A DNA stretch of 64,000 nt from Tenericutes bacterium HGW-Tenericutes-2 (GCA_002839095.1 PGXL01000001.1:248001-312000); one strand, 5' to 3'. Positions 35,742-44,186 are shown, counted from the stretch's first letter. Notes: a model not told the origin generated them from the sequence alone. A program made the numbers and translations.

Positions 35742-35803
35742 GACGCTAATTTCAATCGCCTCCTACTTAAATCATATAAAAAACTGTAAGTGTTTTCATC
35801 CCT

Positions 35804-35809
35804 ATTATA
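35804..35809 (-). promoter_or_regulatory. Likely -10 of the regulator gene
   Basis: TATAAT on the minus strand about 65 nt upstream of the regulator start. The -35 region (TATAAC at 17-nt spacing) is poor. Confidence 0.4.
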
Positions 35810-35855
35810 TCATTAAAAAAGTATATGTTATACAGTTATGTTTTACACATATTTA

Positions 35856-35878
35856 AAAGGGCTATCTATCAGCCCTTT
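35856..35878 (-). terminator. Terminator after lactate dehydrogenase operon
   Basis: AAAGGGCT/AGCCCTTT stem (35871-35878 with 35856-35863, 7-nt loop) followed by TTTTAAAT on the minus strand, 34 nt after the stop of the gene at 35912. Confidence 0.65.
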
Positions 35879-35911
35879 GTAAAATGTGAACTATTTCAAT
35901 ATCATTTAAAA

Positions 35912-37309
35912 CTAAATAACTTTACCTGGATTTAGGATATTTTTAGGGTCGAATGATTTTTTGATCCCTTTCATAATTTCCATTTGTTTACCGCCTAAGA
36001 GCTTTTGCATATATTCTCTTTTTGCATAGCCAATACCGTGTTCTCCTGAAACAAGACCACCATAGGTAAATGCTTTTTCATACATGAGGTTAAATCCCTT
36101 AGAAACTTTTTCCTTCCACATTGCATCACTTAGGTTGTCCTTGCAAAAATAGATATGAAGATTACCATCTCCAACATGACCAAAATAAGGAATTCTTACA
36201 CCAATTTCTTGAGATAGTTCTCTAACATATTCTAAGAATGCACCAATATTTGAACGTGGTAGAACAACATCACATTCATCAATTTCTGAGGTGGATGCTT
36301 TAATCGCTTCTAAAAAGCCACCACGAACATTCCATACACTACTTCTACGTTCCTCTGTATCGACTAAAAAAACATCGATTGCATTATACTTATTTACACA
36401 AAGTGATGAGGCAATTTCAATATCCTCTTGAATTGCAATTTCATTATTTCCATCATAGCTGATTAATAAATAAGCTTCGAAATTGTTATGAGGGATTTTC
36501 TTTCCTAGGAATTCTTCTGAGTATTGAAGAGATTGTTTTTCTAGGAATTCAACAGCTGTTGGAATGACGTGATCCATTATTAATCTTGGTGCTGCAGCAA
36601 TCGCATCTTCTCTATTTTTAAATGGAACGAGTAGACTAATTGTTTTCTTAGGCTTTGGTATTAGCTTTAGGGTTGCTTCAACGATGATACCTAATGTTCC
36701 TTCAGAGCCGATAATTAGGTCCTTTAAGCCATATCCTGTTGAGTTTTTAACAACCTTACCACCTAGCTTGATTAATTCACCATCTGGAGTAATAACCTCT
36801 AGGCCACGTACCCATTCTCTAGTGACACCATATTTAATCGCACGCATACCGCCAGCATTCGTGGAAATATTTCCACCAATGGTCGCGGTCTTTTCACCTG
36901 GGTCTGGTGCGTAAAATAATCCTTCTTTTTCAACACATTCATAGATATCTAGAAGTAATACGCCTGGTTCTACTCTAAGTGTTAAATTGGTTTTATCGAG
37001 TTCAATGATTCGATTCATTTTAGAGGTATCTAATAAGATTCCACCAAATAAAGGAACACACGCTCCTACTAATCCTGTACCACTACCTCTGACTGTAACT
37101 GGAATATTATATTCATACGCATATTTCATAATCATTTGAACTTGATTTTTTTCTTTGACAATAACATGTGCTTCAGGAAAAGATACTACGGTTCCTAATT
37201 CATCATGTGCAAAGTCTTTTTCGATATCATTTAAGACAGTAACATTTTCATTTCCAACTAAGGCCTTTAAAAAGCTAAAATCTTCATTTGTCATCTTTTT
37301 ATAGTTCAT
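35912..37309 (-). CDS. lctD: FAD-dependent D-lactate dehydrogenase (LctD/GlcD family)
   Basis: 465 aa flavoprotein with a PCMH-type FAD-binding N-terminal half (PVTVRGSGTGLVGACVPLFGG near residue 74, GEKTATIGGNISTNAGGMRA near 137) and a C-terminal FAD-oxidase_C half (PYFGHVGDGNLHIYF and SGEHGIGYAKREY with the active-site His region). This is the D-lactate/glycolate dehydrogenase family. It is the third cistron after ETF beta and alpha, ATGA-overlapping ETF alpha; this order matches the lctBCD genes of acetogens, whose complex oxidises lactate with NAD+ while consuming reduced ferredoxin. MurQ releases D-lactate, so the locus context favours D-lactate as substrate. Glycolate or another 2-hydroxy acid remains possible. 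Confidence 0.88.
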   Translation of the reverse strand: MNYKKMTNEDFSFLKALVGNENVTVLNDIEKDFAHDELGTVVSFPEAHVIVKEKNQVQMIMKYAYEYNIPVTVRGSGTGLVGACVPLFGGILLDTSKMNRIIELDKTNLTLRVEPGVLLLDIYECVEKEGLFYAPDPGEKTATIGGNISTNAGGMRAIKYGVTREWVRGLEVITPDGELIKLGGKVVKNSTGYGLKDLIIGSEGTLGIIVEATLKLIPKPKKTISLLVPFKNREDAIAAAPRLIMDHVIPTAVEFLEKQSLQYSEEFLGKKIPHNNFEAYLLISYDGNNEIAIQEDIEIASSLCVNKYNAIDVFLVDTEERRSSVWNVRGGFLEAIKASTSEIDECDVVLPRSNIGAFLEYVRELSQEIGVRIPYFGHVGDGNLHIYFCKDNLSDAMWKEKVSKGFNLMYEKAFTYGGLVSGEHGIGYAKREYMQKLLGGKQMEIMKGIKKSFDPKNILNPGKVI

Positions 37310-38505
37310 GATTTTTCCTCCATGATTTGATCAATTAATAGATTGAGTTCTGGTAAGACTTGATAGATATCACCAATAATTGAATAGTGACTTATATCAA
37401 ATAGCTTATTATGCTCATCGCTATTCACGGTTATAATGAGTTCCGCTTCCTTCATGCCTTCAATATATTGAACAGCACCACTAATTCCTAGATTAATAAT
37501 TAGTTTAGGTTTAACCGTTCTACCACTTAAACCGATTTGTTTTCTTGGATCAAACCAACCATTTTCAATTAAAGGTCTAGTGCATCCAATTTCTGCATTT
37601 AATTTCTTTCTTAGGGGTTCAATCAACTCTAAATCCTTTTGTTTCTTAAATGCTCTACCTACAGCGATGATCACCTCTGCATCACTTAAATCAGAGACAA
37701 CCGGCTTATGCAACGTTTCTAATAAATGAATGGTTGAATCTTTCTTAATCAAGTCAGTATCTTCTTTATGGATGATACCAAATGGAGTGACTTGTTTTGG
37801 TGCATTAAACATCTTATAGCGAATAGTAGCCATTTGTGGTCTATGATTTGGTGTATTGATTTTTGCCATAATATTACCACCAAAGGCTGGTCTTATTTGC
37901 AAGAGTTCACCATCTGTAGTTATATCAAGCATTGTACAATCTGCTGTTAATCCTGTTTTAAGTCTTGCTGCTACTCTTGGTGCGAAGCTTCTTCCTCTTG
38001 GGGTTGATCCATAAAGGATCACATTATTTTGATACTTCTTATAAAATGATTCCATTACATTGGTATAAAGCTCAACATTGAAATCCTTAAATGATGGATG
38101 ATCATATAGAAAGACTTCATCAACACCGTAAGTTAAGGCTTCATGAGCGATATGTGATACATTTTCACCGATCACAATCGCGAATACCTTTTCTTTGGTT
38201 TTAACTGATAGTTCCTTTGCTTTACCAATGAGCTCCCATGAAACATGGTGAGCCTTTTGGTTATGAATTTCAACGTATACTGCAATCCCCTTATAATCGG
38301 CTTGATTGATCTTATATTTCTTAGTTTCAACAAACTCACAAACACCATCAGGTCCTTTTTTTACGCAAACTCTACAGATCTTACAAGAAGCGTTGATCGA
38401 TAAATATGCATCTGTATAATCAAAGGCATTGAATGGGCAAATATCGATTAACTTTTTAGCAATTTCCGGACTGACTTTATCTTGATTGACTTTAATATAT
38501 GCCAC
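37306..38505 (-). CDS. lctC: Electron-transfer flavoprotein alpha subunit with ferredoxin-like N-terminus (LctC type)
   Basis: 399 aa, longer than ordinary EtfA (about 320). An N-terminal extension carries Cys23-Pro24, Cys41, Cys44, Cys47 and Cys56; CxxCxxC plus CP would hold one [4Fe-4S] cluster, as in LctC. Then the ETF alpha/beta domain (about 70-255) and the C-terminal FAD domain (GLSGRTVKPKLIINLGISGA and IITVNSDEHNKLFDISHYSIIGD). Start is GTG at 38505 after AGGTG. It lies 10 nt after ETF beta and overlaps the dehydrogenase by ATGA. The iron-sulphur extension points to ferredoxin-coupled electron confurcation. Confidence 0.88.
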   Translation of the reverse strand: MAYIKVNQDKVSPEIAKKLIDICPFNAFDYTDAYLSINASCKICRVCVKKGPDGVCEFVETKKYKINQADYKGIAVYVEIHNQKAHHVSWELIGKAKELSVKTKEKVFAIVIGENVSHIAHEALTYGVDEVFLYDHPSFKDFNVELYTNVMESFYKKYQNNVILYGSTPRGRSFAPRVAARLKTGLTADCTMLDITTDGELLQIRPAFGGNIMAKINTPNHRPQMATIRYKMFNAPKQVTPFGIIHKEDTDLIKKDSTIHLLETLHKPVVSDLSDAEVIIAVGRAFKKQKDLELIEPLRKKLNAEIGCTRPLIENGWFDPRKQIGLSGRTVKPKLIINLGISGAVQYIEGMKEAELIITVNSDEHNKLFDISHYSIIGDIYQVLPELNLLIDQIMEEKS

Positions 38506-38515
38506 AATAATTCAC

Positions 38516-39307
38516 CTATAAAAAACGACTTTCTTTCAGTATTTTAAACATATCCTTGGCAAGCTTTTCTTTATTGCCCTTCATTACAATCGCTTCTGTT
38601 CTCTTCACTGGTGGAAATATTTCATCCACTTGAGTTGGAGAACCTGTTAAACCGTAGTTATCCGGATTTTGATCCTTTAAATCCTTTAAGGAAACCATCT
38701 TGATATGATAGTTTTTAAACTCAACTTTTCTTAAGTAAGAAGGTAGTCTTGGTACATTGGCATCCTTTTCCACTGTAATTAAGCATGGATAAAAAACTTC
38801 AACAACTTCATCATAGTTATCATAAGCACTACGAAGAATAATTGATTTTTCTTTGACTTCAATAATTTCCTTCACATATGGTACGTGAGGGATATTTAAA
38901 AATTCAGCCATTTCAGGACCGACCTGTGCAGTATCACCATCTGTAGTTTGCTTGCCGCAAATAATTAAATCATAATTTGCGATATGGGTTACGAGTTGAG
39001 ATAATGTATAAGAAGTTGCGAGCACATCTGCACCAGCGAATCTTCTATCACTAATCAGGGTCGCTTCATCAGCTCCCATGTGTAATGCTTCATATAAAAC
39101 ATTGTTTGCTGAAGGAGGTCCCATGGTAATAGAATGTACGATGGAGTCCTTACTTAAGCTTTTAATTTGAAATGCAGTTTCAAGTGCATATAAATCAAAG
39201 GGATTCATTTTAACATTGTTTCCATCTCGGATTAAAACACCTGTTTTTGGATCCACTTGAACATTCGATGATGCCGGTACTTGTTTGATACATGTAATTA
39301 TCTTCAT
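38516..39307 (-). CDS. lctB: Electron-transfer flavoprotein beta subunit (LctB type)
   Basis: 263 aa of the EtfB family: MKIITCIKQVPASSNVQVDP start, NPFDLYALETAFQIK near residue 39, GADEATLISDRRFAGADVLATSYTL near residue 83, and the family signature region DLIICGKQTTDGDTAQVGP near residue 117. The frame is open to 39373, but the ATG at 39307 follows GAGGTAG and gives the canonical EtfB N-terminus. First cistron of a three-gene operon with ETF alpha and the dehydrogenase; a palindrome lies just upstream. Confidence 0.9.
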   Translation of the reverse strand: MKIITCIKQVPASSNVQVDPKTGVLIRDGNNVKMNPFDLYALETAFQIKSLSKDSIVHSITMGPPSANNVLYEALHMGADEATLISDRRFAGADVLATSYTLSQLVTHIANYDLIICGKQTTDGDTAQVGPEMAEFLNIPHVPYVKEIIEVKEKSIILRSAYDNYDEVVEVFYPCLITVEKDANVPRLPSYLRKVEFKNYHIKMVSLKDLKDQNPDNYGLTGSPTQVDEIFPPVKRTEAIVMKGNKEKLAKDMFKILKESRFL

Positions 39308-39340
39308 TTTTTCTACCTCAACCATAATATACGATTCTAA

Positions 39341-39355
39341 CATATCATAGATATG
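39341..39355. promoter_or_regulatory. Palindrome upstream of lct-type operon
   Basis: CATATC-ATA-GATATG, a perfect 6-bp-arm palindrome 34 nt before the ETF beta start, close to -10-like sequences on the minus strand (TAGAAT, TATATT). Candidate operator for a lactate-responsive regulator; none is encoded adjacent. Confidence 0.35.
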
Positions 39356-39359
39356 ATAA

Positions 39360-39392
39360 TAAAAAAAGAACATGCGCCAAAAGACGCATGTT
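39360..39392 (-). terminator. Terminator after phosphodiester glycosidase gene
   Basis: Stem AACATGCG/CGCATGTT (39385-39392 with 39369-39376, 8-nt loop) followed by TCTTTTTTT on the minus strand. Confidence 0.8.
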
Positions 39393-39426
39393 TTGTCATC
39401 ATTAGATAATTTTTTTCAAGTATTCG

Positions 39427-40989
39427 TTACGGAGTCACATTTTGAGCAGCAAATCCCTTAAGTAGCTCAAGGAACTTATAAATGTCTTGTGGATACACAT
39501 TGTATACAATTTCTTGTGTGTATTCCGATGACTTATAGAGTGCTCCACCCTTCGCTCTTACCGATATTTCATGAGAGCCTATCGGAAGTTGAAGACTTAA
39601 CTGATTATCAGCTACTACTGTTTCCTTACCGTTAATGACTACACTGTAGGAAATACTTCCTTCAACTGATCCAAAGTGAAGAACACCTTGACTATCAACA
39701 AATGGATTACTTGGACTTAATAATTGTTCTCTAGTATCTGGCCATGCTGGAATTGGTGCAGGAATTTCGGCTAACTCACCCTTAACAAAGAATACACCAT
39801 TCGCTACACTTCTAATTCTTAAATCAGAAGGTGTATTTAAGATCACATACTCTCCGGATTCAATATCCTTAAGAGCCATGGTGGATGAACCACCACCGTC
39901 AAGGTTATATGCTCTATCAGCACCGAAGTGAGCCATAATTTCACCAAGTTCTCTAAGCTTTACACCATCCATACCATCTGGCTTATTTCTACCATCAACA
40001 ACGACGAAGAAGATTGTACCATCTGTTTTAATACCAATTGCAGTGCGTGGAGCAGGGAAATCCCAGCTTGCACCTGCATTTAAGGTTAGATTTGCTTTTC
40101 CATCAATAACAAGTGGTTGTGCATCAGACCCTACTGCATATCTTACATCATCCCAGGCACCACCTAGACCAAGTTGAACAACTGCATAATCATTTTCAGA
40201 AATCAATTGATCGTTATTGAAGTTGTTACCAACAATAACAAATTGTGTACTACCAATTTCAACAACATCCGTAGTTGTTTCTACTAAAGTACCTTTTCCA
40301 AAATATCCAGAAAGGTTTTTATTGATTTTTGTTTCTATACCATCTAAAACAACTTTATTATATAACTCAGGAAGAGCTACTAAAGAATTATTAAAGAATA
40401 CAGCGATTTCGTTTTCATTTTGAGGGACTTGATTGATTCTATTTACTGGAATTCTCTTCTTTAATTGACCTTCATCGTTATAGACTAATAATTCATAGCC
40501 ATCAAATGTAGGGATACCATGAACGACATCTCCATTATCCTTAAAGCCTACAGCATTTCTATTGGTGCCATAGCCTCTTTGAATCACTTCAAAATCTCTT
40601 ACATGAAGTGATAATGGTTGACCAGTATCATTAATGTCATAGAAGTCGCCATTGACTCCACCGATGACTCTAAAGTGATCGTATCTTGCATGTACTCTAT
40701 CAATAATAACTGGTAATCCTGACATTCTCCAACTATGATCTTGGAAATTGTCAGATACAATTACATTAAGATCACTAAATGATTTCACATTCGCACCAAT
40801 ATAATTAATGACTTGATTGGTAACTAATCCATCCATATCGATAGATCCAACAATTTTAGTGTGTCTTACACCTTCAACAAACGTCGTTTCCTTAGTCGTT
40901 TCATAAAGTCTAAATGCAGCACTGACTTCTTGAAATTGAACGAAGGATAAAGTGAATAACAATAGGAATAAAGCGATTAATTTTTTCAT
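39427..40989 (-). CDS. Secreted phosphodiester glycosidase (NAGPA domain)
   Basis: 520 aa. Signal peptide (about residues 1-24, ending FQEVSA). The region about 210-410 carries the NAGPA/DUF2233 signature: AVGSDAQPLVIDG, PRTAIGIKTDGTIFFVVVDG and the closing AYNLDGGGSSTMALKD. Mammalian NAGPA removes GlcNAc from GlcNAc-1-phosphodiesters; bacterial members are mostly uncharacterised. The C-terminal ~100 residues look Ig-like. Secretion and context suggest it removes amino sugars from phosphodiester-linked surface polymers such as teichoic-acid linkage units, which is speculation. It is the second gene of a two-gene operon, 12 nt after the lipoprotein gene. Confidence 0.85.
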   Translation of the reverse strand: MKKLIALFLLLFTLSFVQFQEVSAAFRLYETTKETTFVEGVRHTKIVGSIDMDGLVTNQVINYIGANVKSFSDLNVIVSDNFQDHSWRMSGLPVIIDRVHARYDHFRVIGGVNGDFYDINDTGQPLSLHVRDFEVIQRGYGTNRNAVGFKDNGDVVHGIPTFDGYELLVYNDEGQLKKRIPVNRINQVPQNENEIAVFFNNSLVALPELYNKVVLDGIETKINKNLSGYFGKGTLVETTTDVVEIGSTQFVIVGNNFNNDQLISENDYAVVQLGLGGAWDDVRYAVGSDAQPLVIDGKANLTLNAGASWDFPAPRTAIGIKTDGTIFFVVVDGRNKPDGMDGVKLRELGEIMAHFGADRAYNLDGGGSSTMALKDIESGEYVILNTPSDLRIRSVANGVFFVKGELAEIPAPIPAWPDTREQLLSPSNPFVDSQGVLHFGSVEGSISYSVVINGKETVVADNQLSLQLPIGSHEISVRAKGGALYKSSEYTQEIVYNVYPQDIYKFLELLKGFAAQNVTP

Positions 40990-41001
40990 TGTTTTCCCTC
41001 C

Positions 41002-41658
41002 CTAAACTGTTGGTAAAACAATATCAACAGTTCCGATATTGTTAAACTCAATAATGAATCTATAGCTGATGTCTTCAACTTGAAGGAAGAAACTCATTTC
41101 AGATATATAATCATCAACAATGGTCATTTCAAAGCTTGATAGTTCACTACCAGCAAATGATGGCTCAAAGAATGCTTGAAGAGAGGACTGGTTTTGTAGG
41201 TTTAATAGGTATTTCCCATTATTATAGGTAAACCAGCTCACTTGAAATGCTTTAAAGAAATCATACTCACTGTTTTGTTGTGTATTGATGGTTTCCTTGG
41301 AGTAAGTGTTACCCTGCTGTATATAATGATTAATAACTCCATTTTTAATTTCATAATAATCCTTGATGCCATCAAATAAGAATGAGGATTTATCGCCATC
41401 AAATTCAATTTCGACATCATACAATTCAAATCCATTTTGAACAGTGATATCTAATTTATAATTAGACATCTCATCTATATTAGCAATTGCGTTCATTAAC
41501 GCGAGCTCTTCTGGTTCATAAATTGCTTTACAAACTCCATCAACGATTTCTTCATTTGTCCCACAAATCAGTGTTGGTATGGAAGGTTCCCCTTCATCCT
41601 GACACCCTTGTAGGAAAAATAGACCTAAAAATATAAATATATAAAATATTTTTCTCAT
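41002..41658 (-). CDS. Small lipoprotein of unknown function
   Basis: 218 aa; the lipobox LQGC lipidates Cys19. After a short acidic linker it has a Cys-motif (ICGTNEEIVDGVCKAI, about residues 31-46) similar to those in the receptor at 17453 and the GHL10 surface protein. The rest (about 50-218) is beta-rich, alternating short hydrophobic strands with Asn/Glu/Asp turns, reminiscent of LolA/LppX-like lipoprotein folds, but I cannot assign a family. It is co-transcribed with the phosphodiester glycosidase. Confidence 0.7.
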   Translation of the reverse strand: MRKIFYIFIFLGLFFLQGCQDEGEPSIPTLICGTNEEIVDGVCKAIYEPEELALMNAIANIDEMSNYKLDITVQNGFELYDVEIEFDGDKSSFLFDGIKDYYEIKNGVINHYIQQGNTYSKETINTQQNSEYDFFKAFQVSWFTYNNGKYLLNLQNQSSLQAFFEPSFAGSELSSFEMTIVDDYISEMSFFLQVEDISYRFIIEFNNIGTVDIVLPTV

Positions 41659-41760
41659 ATTCTTCCTTTCATAAACGCATTTATATAGCTGCCACTATTA
41701 TGAATATTCTTCTATACATTCATTCTATACTTAAAAAGTCGAAAAAAACTGCCGAATAGT

Positions 41761-41792
41761 AAAAAAACACCGGTTGCAGCTGGTGTTTTTTT
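41761..41792 (-). terminator. Terminator after PIG-L deacetylase gene
   Basis: Long stem pairing 41761-41771 with 41782-41792 (AAAAACACC/GGTGTTTTT core) around a short apical hairpin, T-rich on both sides, so it could work in both directions. It lies 46 nt after the stop of the gene at 41838. Confidence 0.8.
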
Positions 41793-41837
41793 ACCATACT
41801 CTAACAAAGAAAAATGTGTTTGTCTCCACATTGAGAC

Positions 41838-42686
41838 CTAAATCATTTTTTGAATCCTTTTAGCTACATCCTGTTTAAATCTTTCGATATAATCTAAGAC
41901 ATAGGTTTCGATGTTTAACTCAACATCTTTTACAAGCGGTGTTAAATCCATAGCAAATATTAAGGCTGAAGCTTTATCTACTGCATGTGAGGTTGAATAG
42001 GTTGCATGTGCAACTCTTCTACCTGTCGTTGCGAGATCATAACGCTTACCACCGATAATTTGAGAATCAAATACTTCAACTAAAGCTTGAGCAAGATTTG
42101 GATGATCGCTCACATTGAAGACTACTTTTTCTTCATCTAACATCCAATCTAAATCTCTCCATACTTCACAGCCATAAACCTCTTTTGGTCTAAATTCTTC
42201 TGGAAGCTTACGAATCGCTTTGATCACCTTGGTGGTCACACCAATGTGTGTATCATGCTTATCAGCAAGATTATGTGTATATAATACTTCAGGATTAGCT
42301 AGCTTGATTAATAAAGCCAGTTCATCAACTAATTCTTGATTTTTAGGGTCTTTTGTTTCAGAGCTTGGATAGTCTAATAAGGCAAGTGCTCCAAATTCTC
42401 CGATATAAGCTGCCTTCTTTTGTTCAAGGCGTCTTACTTCAATCATTTGTTCATCGGTGTAGTTCTTATAGATAGAATCTCTTGCACTTCCTGAACCGTT
42501 TGTTACAACGACTCCAAAGAATGACTTGTCATCCTTACCAAAGCATTTGAGAATACCATCATAAGCCATAATTTCGATATCATCTTGATGAGCAGCAATG
42601 GACATATGGGTAGTTCTTTTAATTGCAGTTTCAATATCGGTTTGATCTGGAATAAAGAATTCTGCAGTTTTTTTGTTTAATTTCAT
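41838..42686 (-). CDS. PIG-L/LmbE-family deacetylase
   Basis: 282 aa zinc deacetylase. The AHQDDIE motif supplies His33, Asp35 and Asp36, and the downstream HNLADKHDTHIGV gives the remaining zinc His. Family members deacetylate GlcNAc moieties (BshB, MshB, PIG-L). Start is the ATG at 42686, right after the stop of the kinase gene (TAAAATG) with GAGG upstream; the frame opens with GTG at 42695. Tight coupling to a sugar kinase suggests it acts on the kinase product or substrate. Since no NagA is visible in the window, it is a candidate for deacetylating an amino-sugar phosphate, but this is inference. Confidence 0.85.
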   Translation of the reverse strand: MKLNKKTAEFFIPDQTDIETAIKRTTHMSIAAHQDDIEIMAYDGILKCFGKDDKSFFGVVVTNGSGSARDSIYKNYTDEQMIEVRRLEQKKAAYIGEFGALALLDYPSSETKDPKNQELVDELALLIKLANPEVLYTHNLADKHDTHIGVTTKVIKAIRKLPEEFRPKEVYGCEVWRDLDWMLDEEKVVFNVSDHPNLAQALVEVFDSQIIGGKRYDLATTGRRVAHATYSTSHAVDKASALIFAMDLTPLVKDVELNIETYVLDYIERFKQDVAKRIQKMI

Positions 42687-42687
42687 T

Positions 42688-44106
42688 TTATACACCTCGA
42701 TACCTCTTATTTAAGTCAGGAAGACTAGCAGCAGCAACCGATTGGCCAACGCGTCTACTCTTTTCATCTGGCAATGTAATCTTGATTCGTTTTGCTAAAT
42801 CAGGAGATTCAGCCTCTAATACAAGCTTTGCATAATGAATGATTCTAGAACCACCTAAACCTGAGGTGACTCTACCTAGAACAAGAACATGTTTGATGTC
42901 ATAAAATGCTTGATAACCTAGTATATTATAACCCAAATATATTCCAATTGTGTCAAAAATTTTTAAAATTTTTTCATTTCCTTTAGAAATTTCATTTTGT
43001 AAATATTCTAACTTCTCTGCTGGTGATAAATCAGGATTAATTTTGATTTGATTTTGTTCTGCAAGCTTAATTGCTGCATCCTGAGAAAAATACTTAACAC
43101 CACATCCATAGTCTAATGACCATTCATCAATCATTGCATCTGGATTGTAATCTGCTGGAACAAATGCGAGTTCGTTTAACCATCCTGTAATATTACCTTT
43201 GGCATCAACGTAGCCTGCAGCTTGAGAAGTTCCCATAGCAATCCCTAGGACTTGATTGGATTCTAGGCTCATCGCTCCTGCTAGTGCAGTGACATCTCCA
43301 TCATTAGCGACTTCGATTGGTACATCACCTAACTCTTTAGCAATGTTAATAAACATGTCTTTGACATGGAGGTCAAATTCAGGCTTAGGAACCTTTATGA
43401 ATAGGGATGCTGCCATGACACGATTATCGATATAAACTCCTGCAGCGGAGACACCAATAGCATCTACTCGAGGCATTTTGGATGCTGCGGTTTTTATAGA
43501 GTCTAAGATTCCTTGATAATGATAGGTAGGGTCTGTTTGTAATTTAGGATGCCAAACGACTTCCTCTGAATAGATAGGTACTCCATCAACTACAGCTGAA
43601 ACTTTTCTATCGGATCCACCTGCATCAAAGCCTATACGATAGCCTTCTAGATGTCTTCCTAAGGGTGCTGATTTTTCATTAGAATCCTTAATCTTATCTG
43701 GAGTAGTAAGTTCTACTGTAAATTCCTTTTCATAGATTCTGGTCATAAACTCTCGGTCGAACTCACGAAGTCCACCGACTGAGTAACAATCCTTAATATA
43801 ATTTCCTATAGACTTAGGTCCACCAAATATAATCTTCCATCCACCTTTAATCCATAATAAGGATTTAATAAGTCTTTCAATATAGAAGATATTGGATTCA
43901 TATTCATTTTCACTATCATTAAAAACAAAGGTCTTGTAGACCGATTGAATGCCTTGGTTTCTTTCAATAGCAATCACTACTTGTTCTGGATTGTTAGACT
44001 TCATCACAGCCTCTAAATAGTTAGCATTCGCTAGATAGATTGGTCTAAAGTTTGGATCCATCTCTGATATAATTTTTGGTTCAACACTATACTTAAATGA
44101 TTTCAT
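42688..44106 (-). CDS. ROK/ASKHA-type sugar kinase-like protein with N-terminal extension
   Basis: 472 aa. Residues about 1-150 form an extension I do not recognise. A kinase core follows: GFDAGGSDRKVSAVVDG (phosphate-1), VDAIGVSAAGVY, VANDGDVTALAGAM (catalytic Asp region, ROK-like NDG) and LGIAMGTSQAAGYVD. The core resembles ROK glucokinases but the CxCGxxGCxE zinc motif is absent and DYGCGVKYFSQDAA takes its place. It leads a two-gene operon with the PIG-L deacetylase. The upstream region has a good -10, a shared 26-bp element and no Shine-Dalgarno within 20 nt of the ATG; a tiny leader ORF overlaps its start. Confidence 0.75.
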   Translation of the reverse strand: MKSFKYSVEPKIISEMDPNFRPIYLANANYLEAVMKSNNPEQVVIAIERNQGIQSVYKTFVFNDSENEYESNIFYIERLIKSLLWIKGGWKIIFGGPKSIGNYIKDCYSVGGLREFDREFMTRIYEKEFTVELTTPDKIKDSNEKSAPLGRHLEGYRIGFDAGGSDRKVSAVVDGVPIYSEEVVWHPKLQTDPTYHYQGILDSIKTAASKMPRVDAIGVSAAGVYIDNRVMAASLFIKVPKPEFDLHVKDMFINIAKELGDVPIEVANDGDVTALAGAMSLESNQVLGIAMGTSQAAGYVDAKGNITGWLNELAFVPADYNPDAMIDEWSLDYGCGVKYFSQDAAIKLAEQNQIKINPDLSPAEKLEYLQNEISKGNEKILKIFDTIGIYLGYNILGYQAFYDIKHVLVLGRVTSGLGGSRIIHYAKLVLEAESPDLAKRIKITLPDEKSRRVGQSVAAASLPDLNKRYRGV

Positions 44107-44131
44107 TTTTTATGTTATGCAAAGCATGCAT
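44093..44131 (-). CDS. Possible 12-codon leader ORF overlapping the kinase start
   Basis: AAGGGA lies just before an ATG at 44131 that opens a 12-residue ORF (MHALHNIKNEII) whose stop overlaps codons 4-5 of the kinase gene. The kinase ATG itself has no nearby ribosome-binding site, so it may be translated by coupling. The inverted repeat TTATGC/GCATAA spans the leader start. Weak evidence, based on one sequence. Confidence 0.25.
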   Translation of the reverse strand: MHALHNIKNEII

Positions 44132-44186
44132 AATCCCTTCTTGGTAACAATCGTAAGACTTATACTCCTATCTTACTTGTATTCTT

